From Paenibacillus sp. JCM 18996 (GTDB lineage Bacteria > Bacillota > Bacilli > Paenibacillales > NBRC-103111), in NCBI GenBank assembly GCA_001313085.1, contig BBFE01000034.1, forward strand, positions 1-44,442: a stretch of DNA of 44,442 nt. Direction: 5' to 3'. A program made the position numbers and the translations under genes. The notes beneath the pieces were generated by a model that worked only from the letters and a program-made list of their open reading frames with translations, did no database searches and was not told the origin of the DNA. Below, one piece after another: positions 36,264 through 44,442 of this stretch. Within the stretch, counting starts at the first letter, position 1; every line of letters begins with the position of its first letter.

Positions 36264-36828
36264 ATGCAATCCGTTCAATCTTGGTTAATAAAAAAGCTTC
36301 AAGCATGACGGGCATATCCACCGTATTTGGATGGAAAACTGGAGAGTTCCTGAGGCGGCTCTGCACCCTGCGCATCAGGAGCGGGGGATCAAAGTGTTCG
36401 TCAACTGCCAGACCCGCATCCGCGAATCCGACGGCAAGGAATGGATCAGCCGGGTTCCGGGGGTCTCTTTTTTCATTCCCAAGCATTGGTTTAACGTGGT
36501 CGCCTGATTGAAGAATCGGGTATCCGATATTACTGCAATATAGCGTCTCCGCCCTACGAAAGCGGAAATGTCCTTACTTATATAGATTACGACCTGGATG
36601 TATCGTGCTTCCGTCGGGGGAAGCGCATGTGGTGGATCAAGAGGAGTTTGAGATGCACAAGATCAATTACCATTATTCACCGATGGTCATTGCCAAAGTC
36701 AATGAAGGGCTTCAATCGCTGCTCGCCATGATCCGTTCGGGCCAGCCCCCATTCCATGACGAGACGGTGATGAATTATTACGGGCTGTGGAAAAAAAACA
36801 GCTGCGGCTTATGATGCGAACCACTTAG
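36264..36828 (+). CDS. DUF402 protein (YgaC/Ntdp-like nucleoside tri- and diphosphatase)
   Basis: About 187 residues. SFKHDGHIHRIWMENW, ESDGKEWISRVPGVSFFIPKHWFNVVALIEESGIRYYCNIASP, YIDYDLDVIVLPSGEAHVVDQEEFEMHK and FHDETVMNYYGLW follow the family of staphylococcal Ntdp and B. subtilis YgaC, beta-barrel Mg2+-dependent NTP/NDP hydrolases (family knowledge). Acidic residues in YIDYDLD and VDQEEFE are the expected metal ligands. Breaks at A6 near 36290, near 36507, near 36610 and at the A8 at 36791-36798. Confidence 0.82.
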
Positions 36829-36880
36829 GTGAATATTACTGGAGACGGAAGCGAGCTTGGAAAGGACGGGAGGTGATCTA

Positions 36881-38062
36881 ATGTCCCTCAGTGTCGCATC
36901 AGGATCGAAAGCGGATTGGCTCAAGCTGAAAGAGGAACTGAAGAAGGCCGCGCCGGGACTCGGTATAGACAAAATCGGCATTACCACCGCGGACCCTTTT
37001 CTCGAACTGAAAAAATATTTTGATACAGCATAGGGAGCGTGGATACGAATCGGGCTTTGAGGAGCCGGACCTGGACAAAAGGGTCGATCCCGAGCTGAGC
37101 TTTGATAAGCCCAGCTCCATTATTTCCATCGCCATTGCCTATCCTTCCAAAATAGCGAATCCGCCCCGCTCGGAGACCGGAGCCTATCGGGGCATCATCT
37201 CCCGTTCGGCGTGGGGCAAGGACTATCACCATGTGCTGAGGGAGCGGCTTTCGAGGCTGGAGGCATTCCTGCGCGAGAGGGTGCCGGACGCAAGGATGGA
37301 GAGCATGGTGGATACCGGGGCGCTCGTGGACAGGGCTGTGGCGGAGCGTTCGGGAATCGGCTGGGTAGGCAAAAAATTGCGCCGTGATTACACCGGAATG
37401 GGGATCGTGGGTGTTTCTCGGCGAGACTATCACCAATATTCCTCTCCCGCCGGATGAGCCGGTGCTGGAGGACTGCGGCGACTGCACTCTGTGCATCGAC
37501 GCTTGTCCCACCGGGGCCCTCGTAGGGTCGGGCCAGCTCAATGCCGGCAGATGCGTTTCTTTCGTAACGCAGACCAAGGGTTCATCGACGACGAGATGAA
37601 GGCCAAGATCGGCAACCGATTGTACGGATGCGATACTTGCCAGGTCGTCTGCCCCAAAAAAATAAAGGCAGGAACTGGACCCACCAGCCGGAGCTGCAGC
37701 CGGACCCGGAGAAGGTGAAGCCGCTGCTCGCACCGCTGCTGACGATGGGCAACAAAGAGTTCAAGGAGCGCTACGGTGACAGCGCCGCCCTGTGGAGAGG
37801 CAAGAAGCCGATTCAGCGCAACGCAATCATCGCTCTGGGCAATTTCAAGGATCGAAGCGCTGTGCCCGTTCTTGCAGAACTGCTGTGCAGCGATCCGAGG
37901 CCTGAAATTCGCGGCACCGCCGCTTGGGCGCTGGGCAAAATCGGTGGGGAGGACGCGCTGCAGGCGATTGACAGAGCTGCTGCCTCAGAGAAGGAAGAAG
38001 CCGTTCTAGAAGAGATAAACAAGGCGAGAGCAAGCGCTGTTCAGCCTGGAAAATTGCCCTAA
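36881..38062 (+). CDS. queG: Epoxyqueuosine reductase
   Basis: Last step of queuosine synthesis in tRNA; cobalamin and [4Fe-4S] enzyme, cytosolic. About 390 residues. Start at 36881 behind [32 protein letters not shown] (cobalamin-binding region), ferredoxin motifs [16 protein letters not shown] and [11 protein letters not shown], then C-terminal HEAT-like repeats ([41 protein letters not shown]) found in the Bacillus-type long form. Breaks at A6 near 37012, A6 near 37371, near 37408, near 37571 and A7 near 37655. Confidence 0.93.
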
Positions 38063-38117
38063 AAGCAGTCATAATGGAAGTAGTCCGGTGAAGCTCTGGA
38101 ATGGAGTTGGGAATTTT

Positions 38118-38720
38118 ATGGCAATCGATCATTTGGAGTACACCGAATTGGAGTCACCGATCGGGGCCTTGACTTTGTCGGCAGTTTCGAAAGGCATTTG
38201 CAGCCTGGATTTCGGCAGGTTTCAGGAGCATCGCGGTCAACTGGAGAATTGGTCCCGCAAGCGGTTTGGCACGGGATTGTGGATCCGTACGGAGGATAAC
38301 CTTTGTCTTAACCGGGCGGTGCGGCAGTTGGACGAGTATTTTGCAAGGTCGAGGCGGCGGTTCGATCTCCCGCTTCATCCTGAAGGGACACCATTTCAGA
38401 AAAAAAAGGTATGGCAGGCTTTGAGCGAAATTCCTTATGGAGCGGTCCGCAGCTATAAGGAGGTAGGAACGGCGATCGAAGCACCGAAGGCAGTGAGGGC
38501 CGTGGGAGGGGCGAATAACCGCAACCCGATACCGATTCTCATTCCCTGCCATAGAGTGATTGGAGCAGACGGCAGCATGACCGGATACGGAGGGGGACTG
38601 CCGATCAAGCAGTTTCTTCTTGAATTGGAGGCTGGGGCGTTTCCGCCACAACGCCCGAGCGGCAGGCTCGGCTTTAATAACTTGATATGGAGTGTTCGGC
38701 ATGAAATATACGAATATTGA
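38118..38720 (+). CDS. ogt: Methylated-DNA--protein-cysteine methyltransferase
   Basis: Suicide repair of O6-methylguanine. About 190 residues: LEYTELESPIGALTLSAVSKGICSLDFG, then GTPFQKKVWQALSEIPYGAVRSYKEVG, the helix-turn-helix, and the active-site IPCHRVIGADGSMTGYGGGLPIKQFLLELE. A7 at 38400-38406 is slightly over-read. The C-terminal tail as read runs to 38720 and overlaps the next gene by 20 nt; if one G is lost near 38632 the protein instead ends at 38677. Confidence 0.93.
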   Translation: MAIDHLEYTELESPIGALTLSAVSKGICSLDFGRFQEHRGQLENWSRKRFGTGLWIRTEDNLCLNRAVRQLDEYFARSRRRFDLPLHPEGTPFQKKKVWQALSEIPYGAVRSYKEVGTAIEAPKAVRAVGGANNRNPIPILIPCHRVIGADGSMTGYGGGLPIKQFLLELEAGAFPPQRPSGRLGFNNLIWSVRHEIYEY

Positions 38721-39734
38721 AGCGGTAGAGCCCGGCCAATATCTCGGTAAGACGATTTTTTACCAGCAGCGGCGCGGTTCTTCTCTCGGAAGGCGTACAG
38801 CTGACCGTCTATATGATTACAACGCTCAAAAGGATCGGGGTCACGATGGTCTACATCAAAGATTCCATGTTCGAAGACGTTGTCATCGAGGAAGTCGTGT
38901 CTGAAGAGACAAAGCGGAATGTCATGAAGAAGATGAGCGAGACCTTCGATTCTATACGCTCAGGCAAAGAATTCAACACCAAATCGATATCCATCACGAT
39001 CGAACAGCTTCTCGATGAGATCATGAAAAAATAAAGATGTGCTGCTTCAGCTCAGCGACATCAGGACCAAAGACAATGAGATGTATGTCCATTCCCTGAA
39101 TGTGTGCATGATGAGTGTGCTGATCGGCATAAACATGGGGCTTTCCCCTTCGCAGCTGAAAGAACTGGCCATCGGCGCGCTGCTGCACGATGTCGGCAAG
39201 GTGGAACTGAGCGCTGACGACGATTCGGGGGACATAAAGCTGCATCACACGTGGAGGGGCTTTGACATCATCAAGAACAAGCGGGAATACAGCCTGCTGA
39301 TCGCCCATGTCGCTTTTCAGCATCATGAGACGGTAGACGGTCAAGGCCTGCCCCGGGGGATGTCCGGCGATGCTATTCACCTGTACGCCAAAATTACGGC
39401 CGCAGCCAACGTATACGATAATCTGCTTTCCGAGACGGTGGACGGGAACCGGATGAAGCCGCATGAGGCGTGCGAAAAAAATCATGGCCTTGGCTGGAAC
39501 CAAGCTGGACCATAACGTGGTGATCCACTTTTTGCGGACCATTTCCATCTATCCAACCGGCTCCAGCGTGAAGCTGACGACTAAAGAAAGTGGAGTTGTG
39601 GTGGGTCAGCATAGAGGCCTTCCCGGCAGGCCGGTTGTGCGAGTGGTCCAGCAGGATGACAACGGTTTGGAAGTTAAAGAAGTGGACCTTGCGAAACACA
39701 CGACGGTTTTTTTATCGATTCGGTCTTGAATTAA
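38701..39734 (+). CDS. HD-GYP domain protein (cyclic-di-GMP phosphodiesterase-like)
   Basis: About 340 residues. N-terminal region MKYTNIEAVEPGQYLGKTIFTSSGAVLLSEGVQLTVYMITTLKRIGV (the usual DUF3391-like start), then an HD domain: HSLNVCMMSVLIGINMGL, GALLHDVGKVEL, HHTWRGFDII, VAFQHHETVDGQGLPRGM. The 'GYP' triad reads GLP here. Metal ligands His/Asp of HDVGK and the later His pair remain. A C-terminal domain (VGQHRGLPGRPVVRVVQ, EVDLAKH) follows. Breaks at T6 near 38756, A6 near 39026, A7 near 39475 and T7 near 39707. Cytosolic; probably lowers c-di-GMP (inference). Confidence 0.88.
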
Positions 39735-39822
39735 TGAATATTCCTGTTTGTATATACCGGCCTGGACATGCTATTATAGAATCTATTCAAAGTATCAAAA
39801 AATAAAGAGGTGCGTTCATTCC

Positions 39823-40032
39823 ATGTGGAATTATATTATTCCGATTGTTACTCTCCTGATCGGTCTTGCGGGCGGATTTGCGGCCGGGGTCTATTATTTG
39901 CGCAAGCAGATGGAGAAGATGCAGAGCAATCCGGAAATGCTGCAGAAGATGGCCAAACAGATGGGATATAATTTGAATAAACAGCAAATGAATAAAGTCC
40001 AGCAGATGATGAAGAACAAGAAATTCAAATAA
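39823..40032 (+). CDS. yneF: YneF family (UPF0154) small membrane protein
   Basis: Intact, 69 residues. One N-terminal membrane segment (YIIPIVTLLIGLAGGFAAGVYYL) then a Met/Gln/Lys-rich cytoplasmic helix with SNPEMLQKMAKQMGYNLNKQQMNKVQQMM, the family signature. ATG at 39823 behind AAAGAGGTG. Function unknown. Confidence 0.92.
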   Translation: MWNYIIPIVTLLIGLAGGFAAGVYYLRKQMEKMQSNPEMLQKMAKQMGYNLNKQQMNKVQQMMKNKKFK

Positions 40033-40158
40033 GGACAAGAAGAACTGATTTCACGGCCTGCCGGTTAAGGTAAGGCATGTAAAGTCAGTTTTTTTTCACA
40101 TCACAGAAGATCCGCTAAGGGGAATCAAGGAGGCGGATCTCACGGGAGGAATGTCGTT

Positions 40159-40752
40159 ATGCCTGCAAAAGAATATAAAAAACGAAATGGCAGCCGATAA
40201 CCGGGAGCTCATCGAAGGGCACATCCGGGAAATTTTGCGTCTCATCGGAGAAGATGTGGACCGTGAAGGGCTGCTTGATACCCCGGCCAGGGTAACCCGG
40301 ATGTATGAAGAGATTTTTTTTGCAGGTTACAGTGTGGATCCCCGCGAAATCCTCGGCGTTACATTCGATGAACAGCATGAAGAGCTGGTCATTATCAAAG
40401 ATATCGTATATTACAGCCAATGCGAACACCATATGGCGCCTTTCTTCGGTAAAGTGCATGTAGGCTATATCCCCAGCGGTAAAATCGCGGATTAAGTAAA
40501 TTCGCCAGACTTGTAGACGCGGTGACACGCAAGCTGCAGGTACAGGAGAGAATCACTTCCCAAATCGCCGATATTATGGACGAGATTTTGAAGCCTCAGG
40601 GAGTAATGGTTGTTGTTGAAGGCGAGCACTTATGCATGTGCGCGCGAGGTGTGAAGAAGCCGGGCAGCGCAACCGTCACCTCGGCGGTGAGAGGGCTTTT
40701 CCGCAAGGACGCCGCACTGAGAGCGGAGTTTCTTGCCCTGATTAAGGGATAG
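40159..40752 (+). CDS. folE: GTP cyclohydrolase I
   Basis: Converts GTP to 7,8-dihydroneopterin triphosphate, first step of folate synthesis. About 197 residues. ATG 40159 is placed 8 nt after GGGAGGA; an ATG at 40151 is too close and in a shifted frame. [33 protein letters not shown], zinc ligands in [19 protein letters not shown] and [13 protein letters not shown], and the substrate-binding [10 protein letters not shown]. Breaks at A6 near 40182, T8 near 40315 and a lost G near 40490 ([15 protein letters not shown]). Confidence 0.95.
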
Positions 40753-40763
40753 CAGGCGTAAGC

Positions 40764-40805
40764 GGCGACTGGAGAAGAACCTCTTCTCCAGTCGCCGGTT
40801 TTTTT
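40764..40805. terminator. Strong intrinsic terminator shared by folE and sodF
   Basis: GGCGACTGGAGAAG (40764-40777) pairs perfectly with CTTCTCCAGTCGCC (40783-40796), then GG and T7. Confidence 0.85.
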
Positions 40806-40826
40806 GCAGTTTCGAATTGCCGCAGT

Positions 40827-42156
40827 TTAATAGGGAGCCCATTCGACATTTTTTTGGCGGTGCTGAAGCGTTCGTTGACATGCGTCCAGTTGACCACATT
40901 CCACCAGGCCGCGATATATTTTTTTTCCGGTCGCTGTGGTATTTGAGGTAATAGGAGTGCTCCCACACATCCAGAACAAGCAGCGGAATGATATCCTGCT
41001 GTGACAGGTTCTGATGCTTCTCCACTTGAAGAATTTCCAGATGCCGGCTGCGCGGGCTCCACACCAGCATGGCCCACCCGTCCCTGGACTTTTTTTCCGC
41101 CGCAGCCGAGAAGTGCTTCTTGAAGGCGTCGAAGCTGCCGAAGTAGCTGTTGATCTCAGCGGCGATCGGGCCAGTGGCTTTGCCTCCGCCGGAGGGGCTC
41201 ATCACATTCCAGAAAATCGTGTGCAGGTAATGGCCCGCTCCATTGAAGGCAAGCTCACCCTCCCAATGTTTGACGAGGTCGAATTGGTTGGAGGATCGGG
41301 CCTTGGCCAGGCTGACTTCAGCTTTGTTGAGATTATCGACATAATTTTTTTGTGCAGAACATCGTGGTGCACTCTCATCGTTTCCGCGTCTATATGGGGC
41401 TCCAGAGCATCATATGCATAGGGCAGGGGCGGCAGTGTGTGGCCCCCGACCGGTACGACCCGATGGTCCGGAAATCTGTCCGACCATGTACCCTCATTCG
41501 TCGCGGTCAATCCTTGGGCAGGCTCCTGACGTGTTTCCTCTTGGTCTGCGGCTTGCGACTCGTCTTGATAGGGAGCGTAAGCGGAAATATGGGCTTGCTC
41601 TCCATAGGAATCAGGCGATTCCTGGTGGAACGTTTGAAAGACTTCTTGGCTTTCCGCATAGGATTGCGTGTCAGGGACCTGAGCGGAGGCGCCGTGAGAG
41701 TAAGCCTGAGGATGGACCCCGCCGGATGCAGGGAAGAGGGACTGGTATTGATCCAGAATCCGCAAAAAAATATTCCGATTCCTTGATGATATGCAATGTC
41801 AAAATTCTGGCCGCCGCATTCTTTCCGGCTGCTTTGCTTTGGGACAAAAGGATATTCAACTGCTGCACAAAAAAAGGCGGGATTCCTCCTGGGAGCGCTG
41901 GTATAACCGGTAAACCGCCGTCTGCTGTGCCGGGGAGATTTGTCCGGGCGTCCTTTTCACTGCGGACAGGAGCGCTTTAGCTTCCGCTTCCGTTTTGGCG
42001 AAGACATGCTCCCATTCTTTTAACAAACGTACATACTGCGATTCCAAAGTAGGAATATACTCTCTGAGCAACACCGAATGCTCTCTCTCCTGCTCCTTCC
42101 AGAACCTGATTTCCTCCAATAGTTGCAGCCACCTGGCGTCACGGTAAAAAAAACAT
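40827..42156 (-). CDS. sodF: DUF2935-superoxide dismutase fusion (SodF-like)
   Basis: About 440 residues. N-terminal helical DUF2935-type domain ([23 protein letters not shown]...[19 protein letters not shown]), then a low-complexity Gln/Ser/Tyr/Glu-rich linker of about 100 residues, then an Fe/Mn superoxide dismutase: [90 protein letters not shown]. All four metal ligands are present. Start at 42156 behind GGGAGGAAA. Breaks at the A/T runs near 42146, 41869, 41766, 41346, 41086, 40920 and 40850; A5 at the last gives the end [12 protein letters not shown]. subtilis SodF has the same order but a much shorter linker. Confidence 0.85.
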
Positions 42157-42323
42157 AGGCTTTCCTCCCGGAGTTCGTACGCGCCGCCTGGGGCGGAAAG
42201 GCACGAATTAAGATTTACTTAAATCTATTCATCCGGAAGTCAGCCTATGTTTATAGAATTCTGCGGAAAACCGTACCCTACATTTGCAGCCCTTTTTTTT
42301 GAACGTGATTTGGTTTAGGAAAT

Positions 42324-43273
42324 TCATTGTTTTTTTTGCAAATATTCTTTTCTATGGGCTTTATAAATCTCTTCGTGGCCGTCGTTAGGCAAAAGCCATA
42401 AATTATCGGGATTCTGCTTCTGGTTGGCGGAGATGTCCTTAATGATCGCATAAGGGCACGAAGATCCTTTTCGCCATGGATAAAGAAGATCGGCATCGAA
42501 TAATTGTTCTCTTTTACTTTCAAGTACGGCACCTGCTGCAGGCTGACCCCGTTGAGGAACGGAAAGAACACGCGGACAAGCGGCAGTGAAGGGTATTTAG
42601 GCAGGTCGACGACCTGTTTCATATTATGGTACAAAGTGTCCGGCTCAAGCAGGAATGTGCTGTCCAGGATCATGCCGTCTATTTTGTCGGAACGCAAGGC
42701 AGCCTGCAGGGAAGTGCCGGCGCCCATGGAGAATCCCCAGATGAAAATTTTGTCGGCGCCTTTTTTTTGCTTAATATATTCAACGGCTCCGAGCAGCTCG
42801 TTCGATTCCTGCAATCCTCCCGACATGATCCGTTTGGAAGCGGGCTGGACATAGCCGTAGTCAAACATCAGCACGTTGTAATTCTGGCGGTGGAGCTCAT
42901 GGGCGAGCTCATAGATCGGCACCCAAATCTCCTCGCGGTTTCCGCCGTATCCATGGGAGAAGACGACAGTCTGCTTGGAGCTGCCCGGTATATACCAGCC
43001 TTGCAGCGGCTCTCCTCCGGTGATGCTGGGAAAACTCACATTCTCATACGGGAGATTGGCGGCCTTCATTGGATTGGATGTAAGCGGATCGATATGGGGC
43101 CTTGCCAGGTTCCATGCGATATAAGCGTGAAAAGCCAGGATGACGGTGGAGAATAAAAGTGCGACGGACAGCAGCGCAGGCCAAATCCAACGTTTCCTCT
43201 TGACGGCGGGGATGGCTGAGGGAGCCGGCACACTGGCGGTTAGATTGACGGTCTGTAGAGTAGTAGTATCCAT
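42324..43273 (-). CDS. Membrane-anchored alpha/beta hydrolase
   Basis: About 315 residues. Start 43273 (MDTTTLQTVNL) follows CTGGAGGGA. N-terminal anchor RWIWPALLSVALLFSTVILAFHAYIAW, then an alpha/beta hydrolase fold: TVVFSHGYGGNREEIW (oxyanion region), nucleophile elbow GFSMGAGTS, catalytic Asp region MILDSTF / HGEKD, and, after restoring a lost C near 42456, catalytic His in NDGHEEIYKAHRKEY. The gene probably ends QKKQ at 42324. Like the YqkD/BAAT-type hydrolases of Bacillus; substrate unknown. Confidence 0.85.
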
Positions 43274-43666
43274 AAGAATCCCTCCAGATAGTGAAGTCAT
43301 GTGAAAATATGGCGAAGCAGGGAGACTATGAAAGATGTTATTGCAGCTTGAGTGGGCCGAACCTTAAAAAAGGAGGGAAGGGTTCCGCAAGCCTTATCGT
43401 GTAAAGCTATCAATCTGCTCGCTTACTTTCATATAGTTTACGGGTGCGATTCTAGTTCCTTATAGTTCTATCGTATGATGGACTTCCTGCACGGTCAATA
43501 ACTGTACCGAATTGTTAAGGTAATGTAATTGTTTTGTAATATGAGGGCGTTTGTTTACGAAAAAAAATAGTTTTTTCAGTTATACTATATGTAACTCAGT
43601 TTCATTCAGCGAAACTTTTGGAGAACGAGAAGAAGCGACTTTAAAATAGATAAACGGGGGTGGCCA
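43274..43666. other. Intergenic region between divergent genes
   Basis: No gene. Contains a TATACTAT -10-like sequence (about 43580-43588) and the dyad AGTTTC-N7-GAAACT at 43598-43616, both just ahead of the IclR gene. Confidence 0.5.
43598..43616. promoter_or_regulatory. Dyad upstream of the IclR gene, possible autoregulatory operator
   Basis: AGTTTC (43598-43603) and GAAACT (43611-43616) are exact complements separated by ATTCAGC. It lies just downstream of the putative -10 and 50 nt before the IclR start, a usual place for autorepression. Confidence 0.45.
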
Positions 43667-44409
43667 ATGGAAGAATCCAAATTAACCGTTCGCTCAGTGG
43701 AACGGGCGCTGGATATCCTGCTTTGTTTTACGGATGCGTCGGACCTCAGCTTGACGGAAATTTCGACCAAGGTGTCACTGCACAAAAGCACGGTGCACAG
43801 GCTGCTTGCCTCCTTGGAAGGCAAAGGCTTTGTTACGCGGGATGCTTCTTCGGAGAGATACCGGCTGGGTCTGCGGATATGGGAGCTGTCGGCGAACCTG
43901 TCCCAGAGCGATGATATGACCCTCCTGCTCCTTCCGGAGATGGAACGCCTTAGGGACCAGTTGGGCGAGACCATCTCCCTGTATGTACGTGACGGGAAAG
44001 AGCGGGTCCGCATCCAGGCGGTACAGAGCACCCAGCCGATCCGCAGGGTGGCCCCGGTCGGCGTCAGGCTGCCCCTGTATGTTGGAGCGTCGAGCAAGGT
44101 GCTCGTCGCTTTCGCGGAGGATTCGGTCCGGCAGCTGATCATGAGCGATCCGGGTTGGCCCGCGGGTTTGGACAGGCCGCAGTTTATAAGCCAGTTGGAG
44201 GAAACCCGGAAGCTCGGTTATGCGATTTCCATCGAGGAGAGGGAACCGGGCGCGGCAGCCATTGCGGCCCGGTGTTTAACCGCTCTCATCAGCTGGTCGC
44301 AGCTCTGGCGGTTTCGGGGCCGTCCAACCGGCTGACCTCGCAGGAAATGCTGCGGCATGCCGACGCGCTTATTGAAAGCGCCAAACATATGGGCGGCATG
44401 TTGAAGTGA
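43667..44409 (+). CDS. IclR-family transcriptional regulator
   Basis: About 247 residues. N-terminal winged HTH (LTVRSVERALDILLCFTDASDLSLTEISTKVSLHKSTVHRLLASLEGKGFV), then the IclR effector domain (VGVRLPLYVGASSKVLVAF, LGYAISIEEREPGAAAIAAPVFNRSHQLVAALAVSGPSNRL). ATG at 43667 behind GGGGGTGG. One break near 44268, where CCCC has lost a C. Target genes probably lie beyond the window. Confidence 0.93.
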
Positions 44410-44442
44410 CAGCGGCGGTCAGACCGCGGGGGAGGGGGGCGC

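Noticed and set aside
40758..40830. C-terminal extension of SodF beyond 40827
   Set aside because: The longer frames run through the shared folE terminator and arise from an over-read A7; A5 gives the family-typical end.

Overview
The window reads as a chromosomal segment of a Paenibacillus-like member of the Bacillales (Firmicutes). Pointers are the caa3 cytochrome oxidase cluster ctaCDEFG followed by a DUF420 protein, a bacilliredoxin, a YneF-like protein, DUF1540 and DUF3905 proteins, a SodF-like DUF2935-superoxide dismutase fusion, type 2 IPP isomerase, strong AGGAGG-type ribosome binding sites, CcpA (cre) boxes and moderate GC content. No rRNA, tRNA, CRISPR array or intact transposase was seen.

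Quality warning that governs the annotation: most genes are broken by single or double base indels, and the breaks follow a rule. A/T runs read as 6-9 bases where the protein requires 5 or 6 (for example five T5 runs in ctaD, each read as T6 or T7), and short G or C runs have lost one base. Genes without long A/T runs (ctaC, the ABM protein, usp, the aldolase-like gene, the Cox1-like gene) are intact. Essential genes (nadE, acpS, folE) are 'broken' in the same way, so I treat the indels as sequence artefacts and annotate each gene over its full restored span.

Layout. 1-2.0 kb: 5' part of a DEAD-box RNA helicase (-) and a family 2 glycosyltransferase (+). 2.0-2.7 kb: an interspersed repeat carrying a DnaA-box-like 9-mer and a decayed group II intron reverse transcriptase. 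2.7-9.0 kb: a good sigma-A promoter, a ~205-nt leader ending in an intrinsic terminator, then ctaC, three tandem hairpin repeats, ctaD, ctaE, ctaF, a terminator, ctaG, a DUF420 gene and a DUF84 (YjjX-like) NTPase. 9.0-10.05 kb: no gene. 10-12.7 kb: EamA transporter, ABM protein (-), type 2 IPP isomerase. 12.8-17.3 kb: a LytS/LytR-type two-component pair and a CstA transporter with a cre box and a LytTR-like direct repeat at its promoter, probably a pyruvate-sensing and uptake module. 17.6-24.7 kb: DUF1540 protein, secreted metallophosphoesterase (-), universal stress protein, AraC regulator (-) divergent from a GH4 glycosidase, aldolase-like enzyme (-), an acidic unknown protein and a small stand-alone haem-copper-oxidase-subunit-I-like membrane protein. 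24.8-25.4 kb: second copy of the interspersed repeat plus noncoding hairpins. 25.4-31.3 kb: HI0933-type flavoprotein (-), membrane-anchored glycosidase-like protein (-), DUF3905 protein, bacilliredoxin, nadE, acpS, cytochrome c (-) and a membrane protein (-). 31.5-35 kb: mutY, sodA (-), a 63-residue protein (-), xylA. 35-44.4 kb: a 28-bp palindrome of two cre-like boxes, GNAT protein, tandem 68-bp repeats, DUF402 protein, queG, ogt, HD-GYP protein, yneF, folE, sodF (-), an alpha/beta hydrolase (-) and an IclR regulator.

Functionally the window mixes aerobic respiration (caa3 oxidase, its assembly factors, a lipoprotein cytochrome c), oxidative-stress and DNA repair (two superoxide dismutases, MutY, Ogt, bacilliredoxin), cofactor synthesis (NadE, AcpS, FolE, QueG) and carbon use (CstA with LytSR, XylA, GH4 with AraC). 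The most interesting signals are regulatory: the attenuator-like ctaC leader, the compensated triple hairpin between ctaC and ctaD, and the overlapping cre and LytTR-like sites ahead of cstA.
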